From positions 1 through 64,000 of the forward strand of contig JACTAT010000274.1 of NCBI GenBank assembly GCA_014526335.1: a stretch of DNA of 64,000 nt, given 5' to 3'. Shown one piece after another: positions 33,833-45,174 of this stretch. The first letter of the stretch is position 1. Every line of letters begins with the position of its first letter. A program made the translations under genes and the position numbers. This DNA comes from Chrysaora quinquecirrha (taxonomy: Eukaryota; Cnidaria; Scyphozoa; Semaeostomeae; Pelagiidae). The notes under the pieces are model-generated. The model did no database searches. It saw only the letters and a list, made by a program, of their open reading frames with translations, and was not told where the DNA came from.

Positions 33833-35002
33833 TTATGTCGTTGAAGAATAAAACGAAGAGTAGCGGTCCAAGGATTGAGCCCTGAGGGACACCGAATTTA
33901 AATGTTGAGCTTCGGATAGTACGTCATTGTAGCTCACTTGTGCTGACCGATTAAACAAGTAATCTTCAAACCAGGTAAGTTCTTTGCCGTTAATGCCATA
34001 TGATGGAAGCTTGGTCAACAATTTGGAATGGCTGATGGTGTCAAAGGCCTTGCTAAGATCAACAAACACAGCGCCTACTAGTTGCCCTTTGTCCACGCTT
34101 TTCCTGATATCATCTAGCAACAACGTAGCTGCTAGTTCTGTCGACATTTTTGCTCTGAAGCCAAACTGCCTTGTAGAAAGTAGTTTATTTTCATCTAAAA
34201 ATTTCATCAACTGTTTCTGTACAATCTTCCCTATTACTTTTGATACTATAGGTAGAACGGATATTGGTCTATAGTTATCAAAGTTCGTTGTCGATCCTGA
34301 CTTATGCAAAGGGATGATTTTGGCCGCTTTCCATTCCTGTGGAAATTGGCCAGTGTCAAGAGACAAATTTATCATATGAGAAAGAGGCACTGAAAGTACG
34401 TCTGCAGCATCTTTTACGAGACCTGGTGGGAGATCATCAATTCCAGTTGCTTTTGATCGCTTTATGGATTTAATGATCTTTTCTACTTCTATATTTGTTA
34501 CAAATTGAAATTTAAACACACTGGTTGTTCTCTTTGTGATGGGAGCAGGAAACTGCCATGCAAAGTCTTTCAGCAAAATTGATTTTTGCTTCAAAGATGC
34601 AACAACGTTCATAAAAAACGAACAGAAACCATTTGAAATATCGGTTTGGTCGCTTGATTCTTTTCCATCAATTTCAAATACTTGGCTGTTGCTTGGACTC
34701 TTTGCTTTTCCTGGATATATCGATTTTACAGTCTTCCAAAATTTGCTTGGGTCGCCGGTTGAGTTTTCCTGTAATAGATCTTGATAGTACGATGCCTTTG
34801 CACGTCTTATAGCAATATTCACTGCATTTCGCTTATGCTTATACTCTGCTTTATAGAACTCCGTGTGCGGTGATTTCCTAGACTTGCGGAGAAGCTTGTC
34901 TCTTTCATTCATAAGCTTCTTTACGTCCTCAGTTAGCCAGGGCGCTAATTTCCCCCTAACTTTCTTCATTATTCTAGGGGCATGCTTATCAAGTCTCGAC
35001 AC
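33833..35002 (-). pseudogene. LINE RT N-terminal part
   Basis: Begins at the linker DKHAPRIMKKVRGKLAPWL and contains RT blocks NFDNYRPISVLPIVSKV, QFGFRAKMSTELA and VFVDLSKAFDTISHSKL, where Asp of FVDLSKAFD is catalytic. The frame leaves register near 33890, just before the expected GVPQGSILGPLLF block, which appears in another frame. Confidence 0.9.
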
Positions 35003-36060
35003 TTGATCAGTCTTGGTTTGAATTTTGTCGAATTAATTTTTCTGACGCATCCTACCATGTCATGATCCCCAATACCTGTTGGGATGACGTCATGGTATAC
35101 GATCGTGGCAGTGCTATTTGTCGCAATGATGTCAATAAGCGTTTTTGTTGTGTTGCAAATTCTGGTCGCCTTTTGAATAATTTGCTTTAAACCTGCTGAG
35201 CTGATAATAGATTTGAGATCCTTTCCGTCCCCAGAGGCTAGATAATTCACATTTACATCTCCAATAAGTATCGTTTCCAATGACAACTCGCATGACTTTT
35301 TTAACATTTCATCAAAAGAATTGTTAAAATTTCTTGGCAGGTGTTTCGATGAATCTGGCGGTCGATAAATAACGCCAAGTAAATAAGAGCTTGATTTTAT
35401 TGGTTTCATTTCAAGCCAAATGCATTCTATGTCGTCATTTTCAATATCAAACCGCCTATTGTAAGTCATTTTGTTCGAGATGTACGCTGCTACTCCTCCC
35501 CCTTTCCCTGACTTCCTCGGTTTGTTTACAACTGAATATCCAGGTATAGAATACAGTGTCTCAGGGTCCTCGTCCGTCTTTCCATATTGTAGGTGTGTCT
35601 CGCTCAATGTTAATACATCCATATTCGGGAAACTTTTCAACATCTCAACAATATGGTCAAAATTTGATGACAGGCCACGCACATTATGGTGAAATATCTT
35701 GACTCCTTTTTTGGAAGTAAGCTTTTCCAGTTCCGGGTTAAATCTCGTATTTTGACTTGGTCCCGGGCAGGGCTCAACGTCTCCACACAACAACAACAAT
35801 AGGCCTAAAAAGGTCGAGTTTGAACATCTTACAGCAAAATTGAATCTGCCACCTCTTGACTGCCATAAGCTAGAGAAAATGTACGTCTCTCCGACCTTGC
35901 TTACGTCTTCGTCATAGTGATTTAAATATAAGCTACCACTGGAGACGAAAGCAGCCTTTCTGATTCGGAAACAGATAACAAAAACGAGAGCGATGAAAAA
36001 TGCGTGATGCACAACAGCCATTATGTTTTTTATTCCATTAAGAGAAACCTTATTACGCAT
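34969..36060 (-). pseudogene. LINE N-terminal region and endonuclease
   Basis: Residues 14-37 form a hydrophobic stretch. Residues 84-101 contain LLLLLCGDVEPCPGP, a 2A-like ribosome-skipping motif with Cys in place of the usual Asn. The endonuclease follows, with HHNVRGLSS, TLSETHL, GVIYRPPDSS, IGDVNVNY and GIGDHDMV, matching the exonuclease-endonuclease-phosphatase fold including catalytic Glu and Asp/His positions. It ends at 34969 and the RT continues in a shifted frame, overlapping by 34 bp. Confidence 0.9.
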
Positions 36061-36061
36061 A

Positions 36062-36150
36062 AAAGGGTATGATCTTCCCAGGATAGATATTTATCAATTT
36101 GGATCCCTAAATCTTTAGACTTAATCCACAACTTCGACTTCAGACCTACT
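36062..36150 (-). pseudogene. Fragment of a second LINE RT
   Basis: The minus strand encodes KSKDLGIQIDKYLSWEDHT, the YLGI--D--L-W--H block of LINE RT C termini, distinct from the same block in the neighbouring LINE (33500). It abuts the 5' end of that LINE and satellite A. Confidence 0.6.
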
Positions 36151-36205
36151 GATAGCCCTCCACTGTACTGATGATAACCCTCCACATTGCATTGGCACCC
36201 TCTGT
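36150..36205 (-). repeat. Satellite A remnant
   Basis: Two to three units (CCCTCCACTGTACTGATGATAA) beyond the LINE, continuing the 32.3 kb array. Confidence 0.7.
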
Positions 36206-36769
36206 AAAGAATTAAGCCTGCTGAGGTTCGAGTCAAGATATAGAGACAGCAATTCTTGTTGTATTGCTGCTCTATAGCTCCCAGGTGAGAATAAACCCGA
36301 AGGTTCGACTACGTTATAGAGGACTGTATTTTTTCAGTAATAAAAAAGACAGAAGTGAAAAATAGTAAATGCTTAAAAAACCATATACAAAAATATCAAT
36401 TAACAACTCGACTACAAAATATCAACGAGGTCACCTGAGGAATTTCCATGCTCAATATGAATAATCTAATTCATTGAATTCAGAGTTCAGAGTTCAGCAA
36501 TAAAATAAGATTCGATTCCTTCAAGGTTAAGTTCAGATTTCAGTTCAGAGATATTTCAAGATTCAAACTTTCTGTTCAAAATTGAAGATCCTTTTCTGGT
36601 ATATTTCTTCAGAGTGTTCAGAGTGTCCCTTCAGAGTCTTTTCCTCTTCTTTATATTCTTCAAACGGCAACCACAACATTGCTGACCGCCTGACCCCAAC
36701 CGTCCGGTCACCACAAAAATAAAAAATATATAAATCAAAACGAGGCTGCACCTAAATTTCGTACACCCT
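36206..36769. other. Unassigned spacer within the satellite region
   Basis: Contains the short direct repeat TTCAGAGTTCAGAGTTCAG at about 36480. No gene is supported. Confidence 0.4.
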
Positions 36770-36895
36770 CCGGTGTACTGATGATAACCCTCCACGTTGT
36801 ATTGGCACCCTACACTATACTGATGATATCCCTCCACGCTGTATTGGCACCCTCTACAATACTGCGCATCCTCCACGCTACTGCACATCACGTTG
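36770..36895 (-). repeat. Satellite A, reverse orientation
   Basis: Units such as CTGATGATATCCCTCCACGC and GTATTGGCACCCTCTAC. It passes directly into satellite B. Confidence 0.75.
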
Positions 36896-37385
36896 TACGG
36901 AGTGAGGGTACGCAGAAGCATAACAGCAAACGTTATACAAGGGTTTCCTGGTACACAAACGCATAGAAAATCTCTGTAATGCTTAAGTGTGTTAAGTAAG
37001 TTAAAAACCTTATGCAGAAGAGTCCCAGTACACAAACAAAAAGAATTTTGGCTATGCAAAAAGTTCCTCTTATTGCTTTACACAGGGTACACAAAGGCAT
37101 ATCAGAATACCTCTTGCAAAAGTGTCCTGGTTCACAAAGGCATAGAGAAATCTCTGCTATGCCAAAGTGACTTCCTATTGTTTTAGACAAGGTGTGCAAA
37201 TGCATAGCAACAAACCTTAGGCAGACGTGTCCTGATTCACAAACACTTGGAAAAATTCGATAACAAAAGTGTCGCCATATTGTTCTAGATAGGAAACGCA
37301 AACGCATAGCAACAAACGCTAAGCAAAAATGTCCTGGTGCACAAACGAATAGAAAACTGTTATGCAACAGTCGTATTAGAGAAGT
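36895..37385 (-). repeat. Satellite B, reverse orientation, part 1
   Basis: Reverse complement of the 18.7 kb array: GTCCTGGTTCACAAACGCATAG and CCTATTGTTTTAGACAGGG words at intervals of about 60-70 bp. Cys-rich frames across it are repeat translations. Confidence 0.85.
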
Positions 37386-37984
37386 GTATTGGGCGGGATG
37401 AAGGACATTTGAACATATCATTTGACTGAAAGAATGAATTATTGATTTTCCTGTTTTGTTGGGTAAGGATATAAAGTTGCATATTTCGTTACAGTATGTT
37501 TTTGGACAGAAAAGTTCTAAAGTCGATTTATTCATAGATGCTAGCCTATATAATCACAATATTTCCAACAAATATCTCACTTGAGTTGAATATCATGTAG
37601 TATAAATTTCATGAAATTCCTACTTAAGAAAAAATTATTTATAAACTATTAAGTTTGGGGTCCCTTTTTGGGCCACCCTGTATTTCATGGAGCAAGCAGA
37701 TGTACTTATCGAGTCTCCACCTCATAAGGCAGCATGCATTTATGATGCCATGAGCGTCATAAGAGCTTCAAAGCCTGCAAAAACATGGGGCGATTATCTG
37801 GCAAGCAACCTGCTTAGAGCAATTACACCATTTCCTGCATTGAATGCGAAAGAATCGATCATTGTGTTTGACAATTACATTACCAAGAATTTTCAATCAA
37901 GCAAGCAACAAGAATTGAACATGGTTACAGCCCAAGAGTTCATACGGGAACGAACGATCACAACATGATACAAGAAAAATAATT
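37386..37984. other. Insertion splitting satellite B, with a coding-like fragment
   Basis: Includes a mariner-type end, GGGCCACCCTGTAT (about 37669-37682). Then 37687-37968 (+) encodes 93 residues (DVLIESPPHKAACIYDAMSV ... SIIVFDNY) and a stop. The YDAM...VFDxY pattern recalls an uncharacterised protein family seen in cnidarian genomes, but I cannot name it. It is a fragment with no clear start or partner exon. Confidence 0.4.
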
Positions 37985-38380
37985 TCAAAACTTTATGGAA
38001 CAACAAACGCTATGCAAAAGTGTCCTAGTTCACAAACGCATCAACTTCCATTATGCAACAATGTCTTCTTATTGTTTGAGACAGGGGTATGCAAAGGCAT
38101 AACAACAAAACTTATCCAGAAGTGTCCTGGTTCGCAAATGCATATCAAAGAACGTTATACAAAAGTGTCCTGGTACACAAACGCATAGAAAAATACTACT
38201 ATGAAACCTTGGACCCTTATTGTTTTAGACAGGGTACACAAACGCATAACAAAGAACGTTATACAAATGTGTTCTGGTACACAAACACAGCAAAATTCGA
38301 CCTACAAAAGTGTCCCGCTACTGTTTTAAAAAGTGTACAAAACACATAACAACAAACAGTATGTAAAAGTGTCCCACGCT
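37985..38380 (-). repeat. Satellite B, reverse orientation, part 2
   Basis: Continuation of 36895-37385 with the same ACAAACGCATA and TTATACAAAAGTGTCCTGG words. Confidence 0.85.
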
Positions 38381-38479
38381 TTTCTGAGGCGCCAAGTGGG
38401 GGTTGGTTCTACACCTACATATTTTAGTTTTACCTGCACGTTAGTGCACCTTATTATTAATTCATACAAACATTGCTTT

Positions 38480-38672
38480 GTTCCTCGTGTTCCCGCTTTG
38501 TTCCCGATTTGTTCCCGATGTTCCCGCTTTGTTCCCGATGTTCCCGCTTTGTTCCCGATGTTCCCGTTTTGTTCCCGCTTTGTTCCCGCTTTGTTCCCAA
38601 TGTTTCTGTTTTGTTCCTGATGTTCCCGCTATGTTCCTGATGTTCCCACTTTGTTCCCCATGTTCCCGCTAT
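38480..38672. repeat. GTTCCCGCTTTGTTCCCGAT minisatellite
   Basis: About ten copies of a 9-20 bp unit (GTTCCCGCTTT / GTTCCCGAT). The Phe-Pro-Cys-Ser frames across it are artefacts. Confidence 0.9.
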
Positions 38673-38789
38673 ACCTGATTTTAGAGATAGCCCAAAGAAC
38701 AGTCAAATGTATACTGCAAAAAAGCATATTTTTGTGAAGATGTAAAAATGAAAACTTCAAAAGAGTGTATGTCGGAACACCCTGTTTAT

Positions 38790-38975
38790 ACGAAACCATA
38801 TCTTCGGTTGTTGCACCCAGTAACGTTTTTAAGTAGAATTTTACTTTCACGCGTCTTCTTACTTCCTGTTTTCTGATTCCTTTAATTAAGAAGTCATCTA
38901 TCAATGTGATTACTAGCTTTCTCCCAGCCTGTCTGCTGGCAACTTGCTCTTTGCCTCTTGGTGACGGACTATAAG
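38790..38975 (-). pseudogene. SGNH-hydrolase-like fragment (LINE ORF1 type), tentative
   Basis: The minus strand encodes LIKGIRKQEVRRRVKVKF then GATTEDMVSYK, resembling the GDS...KGI...GAT--DM--Y blocks of SGNH-type domains found in some LINE ORF1 proteins. The catalytic GDS is replaced by IDDF and the C-terminal His block is absent. It is a fragment if the match is real. Confidence 0.3.
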
Positions 38976-39573
38976 AAGGATTGAAAGTGACTGGATTACT
39001 GCATGACAGCGAAGCAGGACCTTTCACACAAATGTTTGTTGTTATTTTCTTTGCTGTTGTTATATTCTCAGCATAGCAATATTATCCTGGTACCAAAATT
39101 CTCCTTGCATCATACTGTTTTGTAAACCCTATATTTTCTATTGTAAAAGGCGAATTCAACAGTTTTGTTCTTTAAGCTTGCTTTCGTAGTACCCAAGGTC
39201 TTCTGGTATTGTTTATGCTAATAAATTTTGATGATCTGAATTCTATTTATCAATTTGAATTATGTTTTCTTGCACTAAAATTTTCCGAAACGTTTTTTAT
39301 GCTTTTCTTCATAATTTTCCTTCTCAAGGACGTCTGTCGTTGTTCTTCGCAACAGATACCCTTGGGACAAGTTGCGAAAATCTTGCAGTTTTTGAATTGG
39401 AATAATTAGCATAAATTATGTAAATTATTCCAGTCAATAACAACAGCTCTCAAACTCGTCAATGAGTTTGAGACGCAGCACAATTTTTTCGTTGGGATAC
39501 TTGCTTTCATTGATGCGTTTAAAACAAAATAAATAAATGCTTCAGAGGAATCTACAGAGAGAAATTCATGTAA
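38976..39573. other. Unassigned spacer
   Basis: No supported gene or repeat; the short plus-strand frame at 39209-39409 is hydrophobic and unrecognised. Confidence 0.4.
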
Positions 39574-40567
39574 GGCTTAATTCATACGTCGAACTTATGT
39601 CGAACTTATGTTGAGTCAAATCTAATTATTTAATTAAATCTAAGATAAATCCATGATTAATCTATCGTCTGAATTCAAGTGATAAACTTGACTCAAATCT
39701 GACTCAAGTTTATGATGCTCTGTTAGATAATCTAACACAAATGCGACGTGGGTTCATACGATGGATTTCTGTCGAGTCAAATTCAATTGACTTCAGTTCT
39801 AGTCCGCTGTTTGTCCTATCACCCAGCATTGAGCATGCGTATTAGCGTCGAAAAAGTGCGCGCTTTTTGTATGCTTGGCCTTTATTATTTGCATCTCGAA
39901 GAAAACATGGCGATATCTGTTGGTGACTACGCCATTGAGGAAGAATTCGAGTTAGATAGCAATGACGGGATTTCCGCAGGGTGTTAGATATTTTAAACAT
40001 CATGTGCCGTTTTTGTTCACTCATTAACAGAACTGCCTTTTGCACATGCAGTCTTCGTTCTCTTTCCCTGTTTACTCTTTGTGAGAAGAGCCAGAATTTT
40101 TTTGCATTCAAATGACACCATTATTGGCCTATGTACCTAAGGCCTAGGCGGTATTTTAAATTATATTGCAGCCTACCAGAACCTTGTACTTTCAAAGGCT
40201 TTTAAGAAAGCTTTTCCAAAGATAATAGGCCACAATTCGAAATGAAATTTCAGAAATTTGAAGATACCTAAGTTATAAAATTTATTCAACATGCAAAATA
40301 TTTTGACCGAGTACCAGACCAGCGTTGAAAAAAGTAGGCATCAGACATCAGATCACAACAAACTAAGAAACCGTCACCATATCAACGACGCAATGTCTAC
40401 TACCCAGACCCTATGTAATTTATCTTGGCCTTTGTTTCCCTGTGGTTCGAGAATTAAATCTGACACAAATTCGACGTCTGAATCAAACTCAAACTTTGGT
40501 CGCGTTTATCTTGGACTCAATAGCAATTAGATTTAACTCGACATAATTTCGACGTATGAATTAAGCC
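39574..40567. mobile_element. TIR element (GGCTTAATTCATACGTCGAA ends)
   Basis: The left end starts GGCTTAATTCATACGTCGAA and the right end closes with its reverse complement. The arms (~130 bp) contain repeated ACTTATGTCGA and GTCGAGTCAAAT words. Flanking TAA and AAA suggest a 3-bp PIF/Harbinger-style duplication, but this is weak. No transposase. An ATG at 39907 in good context opens a 26-codon acidic frame (MAISVGDYAIEEEFELD) that might be a first exon. Confidence 0.65.
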
Positions 40568-41088
40568 AAAGCAAGCGCTTGTTTAAATCTTTTCTTCGTC
40601 AGTTGAGTTTCTACTTGCATTGATTTTCCTCTCACTCAAATTTCCTGTCGTCAAGGAGCAGCTGCCCAGAGATTGGACATATTCTATTTTTCCTGTCGCT
40701 ATCATCATTGTAAGCTGCAGCTCTACCGTCTTACGATTGCCACAAAAGAGGCCCAAAAATAAGGAAATTTAACTTTGAAGAACTATGCTTTAAGCTAGGT
40801 TCTTTAAAAAAGCATGCGCCCTTAACCCATTCTGTCAATTTGTCATGCCATTCCGTCATTCCATATTCCGTGTTTTAAAGATAGCCATTTCATTATCTTT
40901 TCAAGTCCGGGGCTTTTATTTGATTTTTCTATTTTTGAGGGGAAGGGGGCGTTTATTTGAGAGAGGCGTTTAAAAAGAGGGAAACATTTATTTAAAATTC
41001 ATTTTTATGTGCGAAGGATGAGCACATTATGCGGTGATGCGATGTCACGGATACAGGTAAAGAGAGACCTACCTACCTTCCTACCTAC
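40568..41088. other. Unassigned spacer
   Basis: Contains GGGGGCGTTTATTTGA-type words at about 40930-40990, similar to 49050-49095, and a short (CCTA)n tract at 41068-41088. No gene. Confidence 0.4.
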
Positions 41089-41247
41089 TGTTATCACGAT
41101 ATAATCAAGTCCAAGGACACAACAATAAACAACGTGTGCTCACCATACTATAATAAAATATCCGAGAGCGATACAATGCACTAGGTCTAGATTATGTAAT
41201 ATAAGATAATTTATGCTAATTTATGTATATGTTTTCCGGGGATAACA
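41089..41247 (-). repeat. Gypsy 3' LTR
   Basis: 159 bp, matching 46208-46366. Confidence 0.95.
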
Positions 41248-41274
41248 TTATCCCCCCTCCTGTCAATAATAAGA

Positions 41275-42680
41275 CTATGTTACGGATGATCTTGTCCTTG
41301 CTCGAATAATATTGTTTTCGTTTACGTTACACCATCCTCTTGTCATAATGGGAGTGTTTTCATTTACATGTACACCTCTTTCATGTTCATTCCTGCCAGC
41401 AATTCTATTTTGTGCTGCTTCTCCGTTTTCCTCCCTGTTCAGATTGTTGTTATGTGCATTTTGTTCGATATTCGGGTTTTGATCAGTAATGAGAGAGTCA
41501 AAGAGGTCAGTTGCGTTACTTTGTGGTGGTGTTGTTGGTTTGACTGTTGTAGGCTCAGCTATTAAGTGATCGAATCGTGGTGCGATATACTTTAATTGAT
41601 TTACGTGGACAACAGGAGTGGCATTGCTTTGTGAATTGTTAAGTTGGCAATTCACGTCCCCAATCAATTTAGTTATAGTCTAAGGACCAGACCAGTTTGG
41701 CTGCCAACAGCGTGATATCCCTTTCTTCTTATCAGGGTGCCACAACATTACTCCATCATCAACTTGGTAATGGTGTTCCTTGGCGTGTTGATCATATTGT
41801 TTCTTCATTTTGTTTCGACTAGCTGAGAGAAGCCTGTACTTGCGTGATGGTTTGCTTCATGCGTTCACCCAAATCGTTGGCAAAATTCTGTGCCTGTTTG
41901 ATATGATGCGGCAGTGATGACGGTATAGGGCGAGTTGCGGGTGCTGTTAATAAATGGACTGGTGTCGTAAGTTTGGTACCGAACAAAAATTCAGCAGGGG
42001 TGAAACTGGTGCTTGTGTTCACACTGGTGCGAATAGCAAAAGCTGAGGATTGCAAGTGTTGATCCCAGTTACGACCATGTGTATCAACTTGCTTTTGAAT
42101 ACATGATTTTGTTTGCTTAACCATAGCTTCAGACTGGCCATCTCCTTGGGGATGAAGACGAGACGATTTGGATTTGCAAATGCCTAGTACATTGCAGACT
42201 TCATGCATTATACAGCCATCCGCATTCGGGGCACCATCGCTATGCAAACGTTGCATTATTCCGTAGCGGCAAATCCACTGATCATGGATGGCAATTGCGA
42301 TAGTAGAAGCACGTATATCTTTTAATGGTACAACCTCAAGCCATTTAGTGAAATGGTCGACTAGAATGAGGACGTAAGTGTAACCATTGTTTGAGGCAGG
42401 GATAAAAGGTCCGGCGAGATCGTAGCATACAAGTTGGAAGCGTTCAGATGACTCAATAGGCTGAAGAGGTGCTTTGTTATACCCGTGTGGAGGAGGGCTG
42501 AAGGATAGGCAGTTGGGACAACTTTTGACCCAATTAGTGACGTCATCACGTGCATTAGGCCAAAAATAGGTACTGGAGAGTCGTGTCCAGGTGCGATCTA
42601 TGCCAAAGTGGCCAGAAGAAGCATGATCATGACAGGTGCGAAGAATTGTTGAACGTAATTGCTCTGGGATGACTGGAACC
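41275..42680 (-). pseudogene. Gypsy integrase and C-terminal tail, frameshifted
   Basis: Pieces in different frames cover the zinc region (SCPNCLSFSPPPHGY near 42480), the first catalytic Asp (CYDLAGPF near 42415), the second Asp (LHSDGAPNADG, 42210-42250) and the Glu (QGDGQSEAMVKQT near 42120). A C-terminal tail to 41275 contains VHVNQLKYIAPRFD. The catalytic residues are all present but the frame is broken more than once. Confidence 0.85.
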
Positions 42681-42685
42681 GATTT

Positions 42686-44417
42686 CTATAGCAAGATACC
42701 CTCAGCAGATGTAGTAAGATGTTTACGGTAACGTTTTAGATTTCCAAGTCGAGTGATATCAAACTGTTCTTTGGACAACATATACGATTTCGCTTCACAG
42801 ATTGAACGATCTTGAGTCTGATGGGCGATGAGGTCAGCGATGTTGAATTCCGGTTGTAAATCCATGGCAATAGAATTGACCGTATACAAGCGGCTGAGAC
42901 AATCGCTAATCGCGTTGTTCTTTGATGGAATGTGTTCAATTTCATAGTCGAATTCGGATAGTTCAAGAGCCCAGTTGAGAAGTTTCCGACTTTTCGGTGA
43001 CCGTTTGGTTTGAAGATGTGTTGATGCGGTCGTCGGTGCGCAACAAGAATGGCTTTCCGAAAAGATAATGCCGAAACTTCCGAGTGGTGAATATGATGGC
43101 ATGGGCTTCTTTTTCAACAATGCTCCATTTTGCTTCAGTGGAGTTAAATTTACGACTTGCGTAGGCGATGATGTATTCGTTGCCATCGGTGTAACAAAGT
43201 GCTTTCAGGCAAACACCTTCTCCCTTGTCAGAAGCATCGGTTTCTAAAATGAAAAAATCTCGACTGTCTGGAGCAACGAGAAGTGGAGCATTGGTGAGTA
43301 AATGCTTTATGTTGTTGAAGGCTGTTTCACACTCGTTTGTCCAACGAAAAGGAACTTCAGCTTCAGTGAGGTGATGAAGTGGAGATGCTATTTCAGAGTA
43401 GTGTGGGAGAAAGCGGTCACAAAATTGAGCCATCCCAAGGAATTCTTTCAATTTACGAACAGTCGTGGGGGCTGGAAGATCAAGAATAGATTGAACACGA
43501 GTGGGGTCCAAGCGAATATGACCGTCATCAATAACATGTCCAAGATAAGGCAATGTCGTTTGAAAAGATAACACTTCAAAGCGTTAAGAGTAAGACCAAC
43601 ATTCCGTATTCGTGTAAGTACTTTGCGGACATTGAGTAGATGAGCATCAAAGTCGGTTCCCTTTATTACTACATCATCAAAGAACGAGGGTAAAATACAG
43701 TCAGAAAGATCTGAAAATGTTTGTTCCATGGTTTTCTTGAAATGATTAGAGGCTGGTTTTATACCTTGAGGCATCACTGTCCATGTCCATTTGCCGAAAC
43801 CATAACCAGGTGAGAAAGCAAGTAATGGTTTGCAACTCTCATTGCACGGAATCTGGTGGTATCCACTGTTAAAATCAATGGAACAAACGAACTTGGAGCC
43901 AGCGACAGAATCGAGGCATTGCTGAAGGGAGGGTGCAGGCCACCCTGAATCTGTGAGGGCCTTGTTGAGAAAGCGGTAGTCGACGACAAGACGGAATCTA
44001 TCAGTTACATGGGCACTATTGGCTACATTTTTCTTTTGTACTAACAAGGTGGCAGCACGATAGGGTGAATCGATATGTTCAATTAAACCCAATTCTTGAT
44101 TATGTTTGAGAAGTTCTTTTACAATAGGCTGCTGGTGGAGAGGGACCCGACGTAGGGGGGGTGAAGATGGGCGTGGAATGTTCTAGTTGGACATCAAACG
44201 GGGTAACGTTGGCTCGTCCTACCTTAGAATTTGATAAAGAAAAGACATGTTGAAATTCTGTTAAGAGTTGCGTGGCTTGCTGTCGCTGCGGTGGAGAGAG
44301 ATGTTGCATTGTTGAGGTCAAAACATCGATACAGCTCTTGGGTGATTGTTGGGAAAGGGATGGGGTAACAAAATTAACATTGTCCATGAGATTCGCAGGT
44401 AATTTCTTCAAAGGCAC
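42686..44417 (-). pseudogene. Gypsy reverse transcriptase and RNase H, frameshifted
   Basis: 44092-43570 carries the RT palm: RLVVDYRFLNKALTDSGWPAP, FNSGYHQIP, TVMPQGIKPASNHF and the active site FFDDVVI in place of the usual Y-x-DD. 43574-42963 holds the connection and RNase H (EFLGMAQFCDRFLPHYS, LETDASDKGEG). 43186-42686 continues with ALELSEFDYEIEHIPSKNNAISDCLSRL. Frame breaks occur near 43570 and 43020. Confidence 0.9.
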
Positions 44418-45060
44418 ATGTCCCAGTTGCTAATTTAGTACCTTTCCCAATGGTTTTTGGAGTAGTTGAGTGTTTGCTGATAGTGAGTAAGGCCTTGGAA
44501 TGTTGGTGGGAAATAACTTGGATAGTTGGAATAACACTGATTTTGAGACGTTCCTCTATAGGCTTGTAACCGTCAATCAGAGATGGTAAGTCTGTCACCG
44601 GTCGAAATGAATTTAAGGCTGAGCCACGGGCGATTACAGAAACTTTTAAGGACTGTCCAGGAGGGATATTGAACTTCTGACTAGTTGTGAGGGATAAAGT
44701 TTCTTGGTGGGGAGTGTCACTGGAAACTTGAACAACTGATTGGTTGAGGAAAAGGGTGTGGTTGGTGTTGTCGATACCCCATTTTTGGAGTCGTTTAAGA
44801 AAACTCAAACCAAGAATGCAAGAGTACGGCAAATCATGAATAATAACAAATTCAACAGTGTAACAGATTGCAGGATCACCAACAGTTAAAGGTAGGTTAA
44901 CAAGTCCATACGGATTAAGTAGTGTGCCATTAGCACTCATTATGCTAGGACCAAATATGGTTTAACAAGAAGATTTCGTAGGTTTGGACTAGAAGTATAA
45001 CAGCGCAGGGCAAGACAGCAAATGGTGGCACCAGAGTCCAATAACATGTGAAGAGGTTGT
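44374..45060 (-). pseudogene. Gypsy protease region, frameshifted
   Basis: The aspartic protease motif LDSGATICCL is encoded at about 45025-45055, and the second half (YTVEFVIIHDLPYSCILGLSFLKRL) continues from 44940 in another frame. The D-S-G triad is intact; the break is near 44945. Confidence 0.8.
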
Positions 45061-45174
45061 CCATTTAATTTTCCAGTTAGCCAAAGAAGGGGGCAGGGTG
45101 TTGTTCTTCACCAAAGTTTTCATTATCTTGGGGGTTCGAAGGAGAAGGATGTTGGGCTCTGTCGGTATGACCCT

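Larger units (their letters stand above)
32950..36060 (-). mobile_element. CR1/L2-like LINE, nearly complete but frameshifted
   Basis: Minus-strand order is N-terminal hydrophobic segment, degenerate 2A-like motif, apurinic-type endonuclease, then reverse transcriptase. It sits between pieces of satellite A. Frame changes occur near 35000, 33890 and 33645, so it cannot encode its proteins as it stands. Confidence 0.9.

Noticed and set aside
38333..38678. Phe-Pro-Cys-Ser repeat protein
   Set aside because: Arises from the GTTCCCGCTTT minisatellite.
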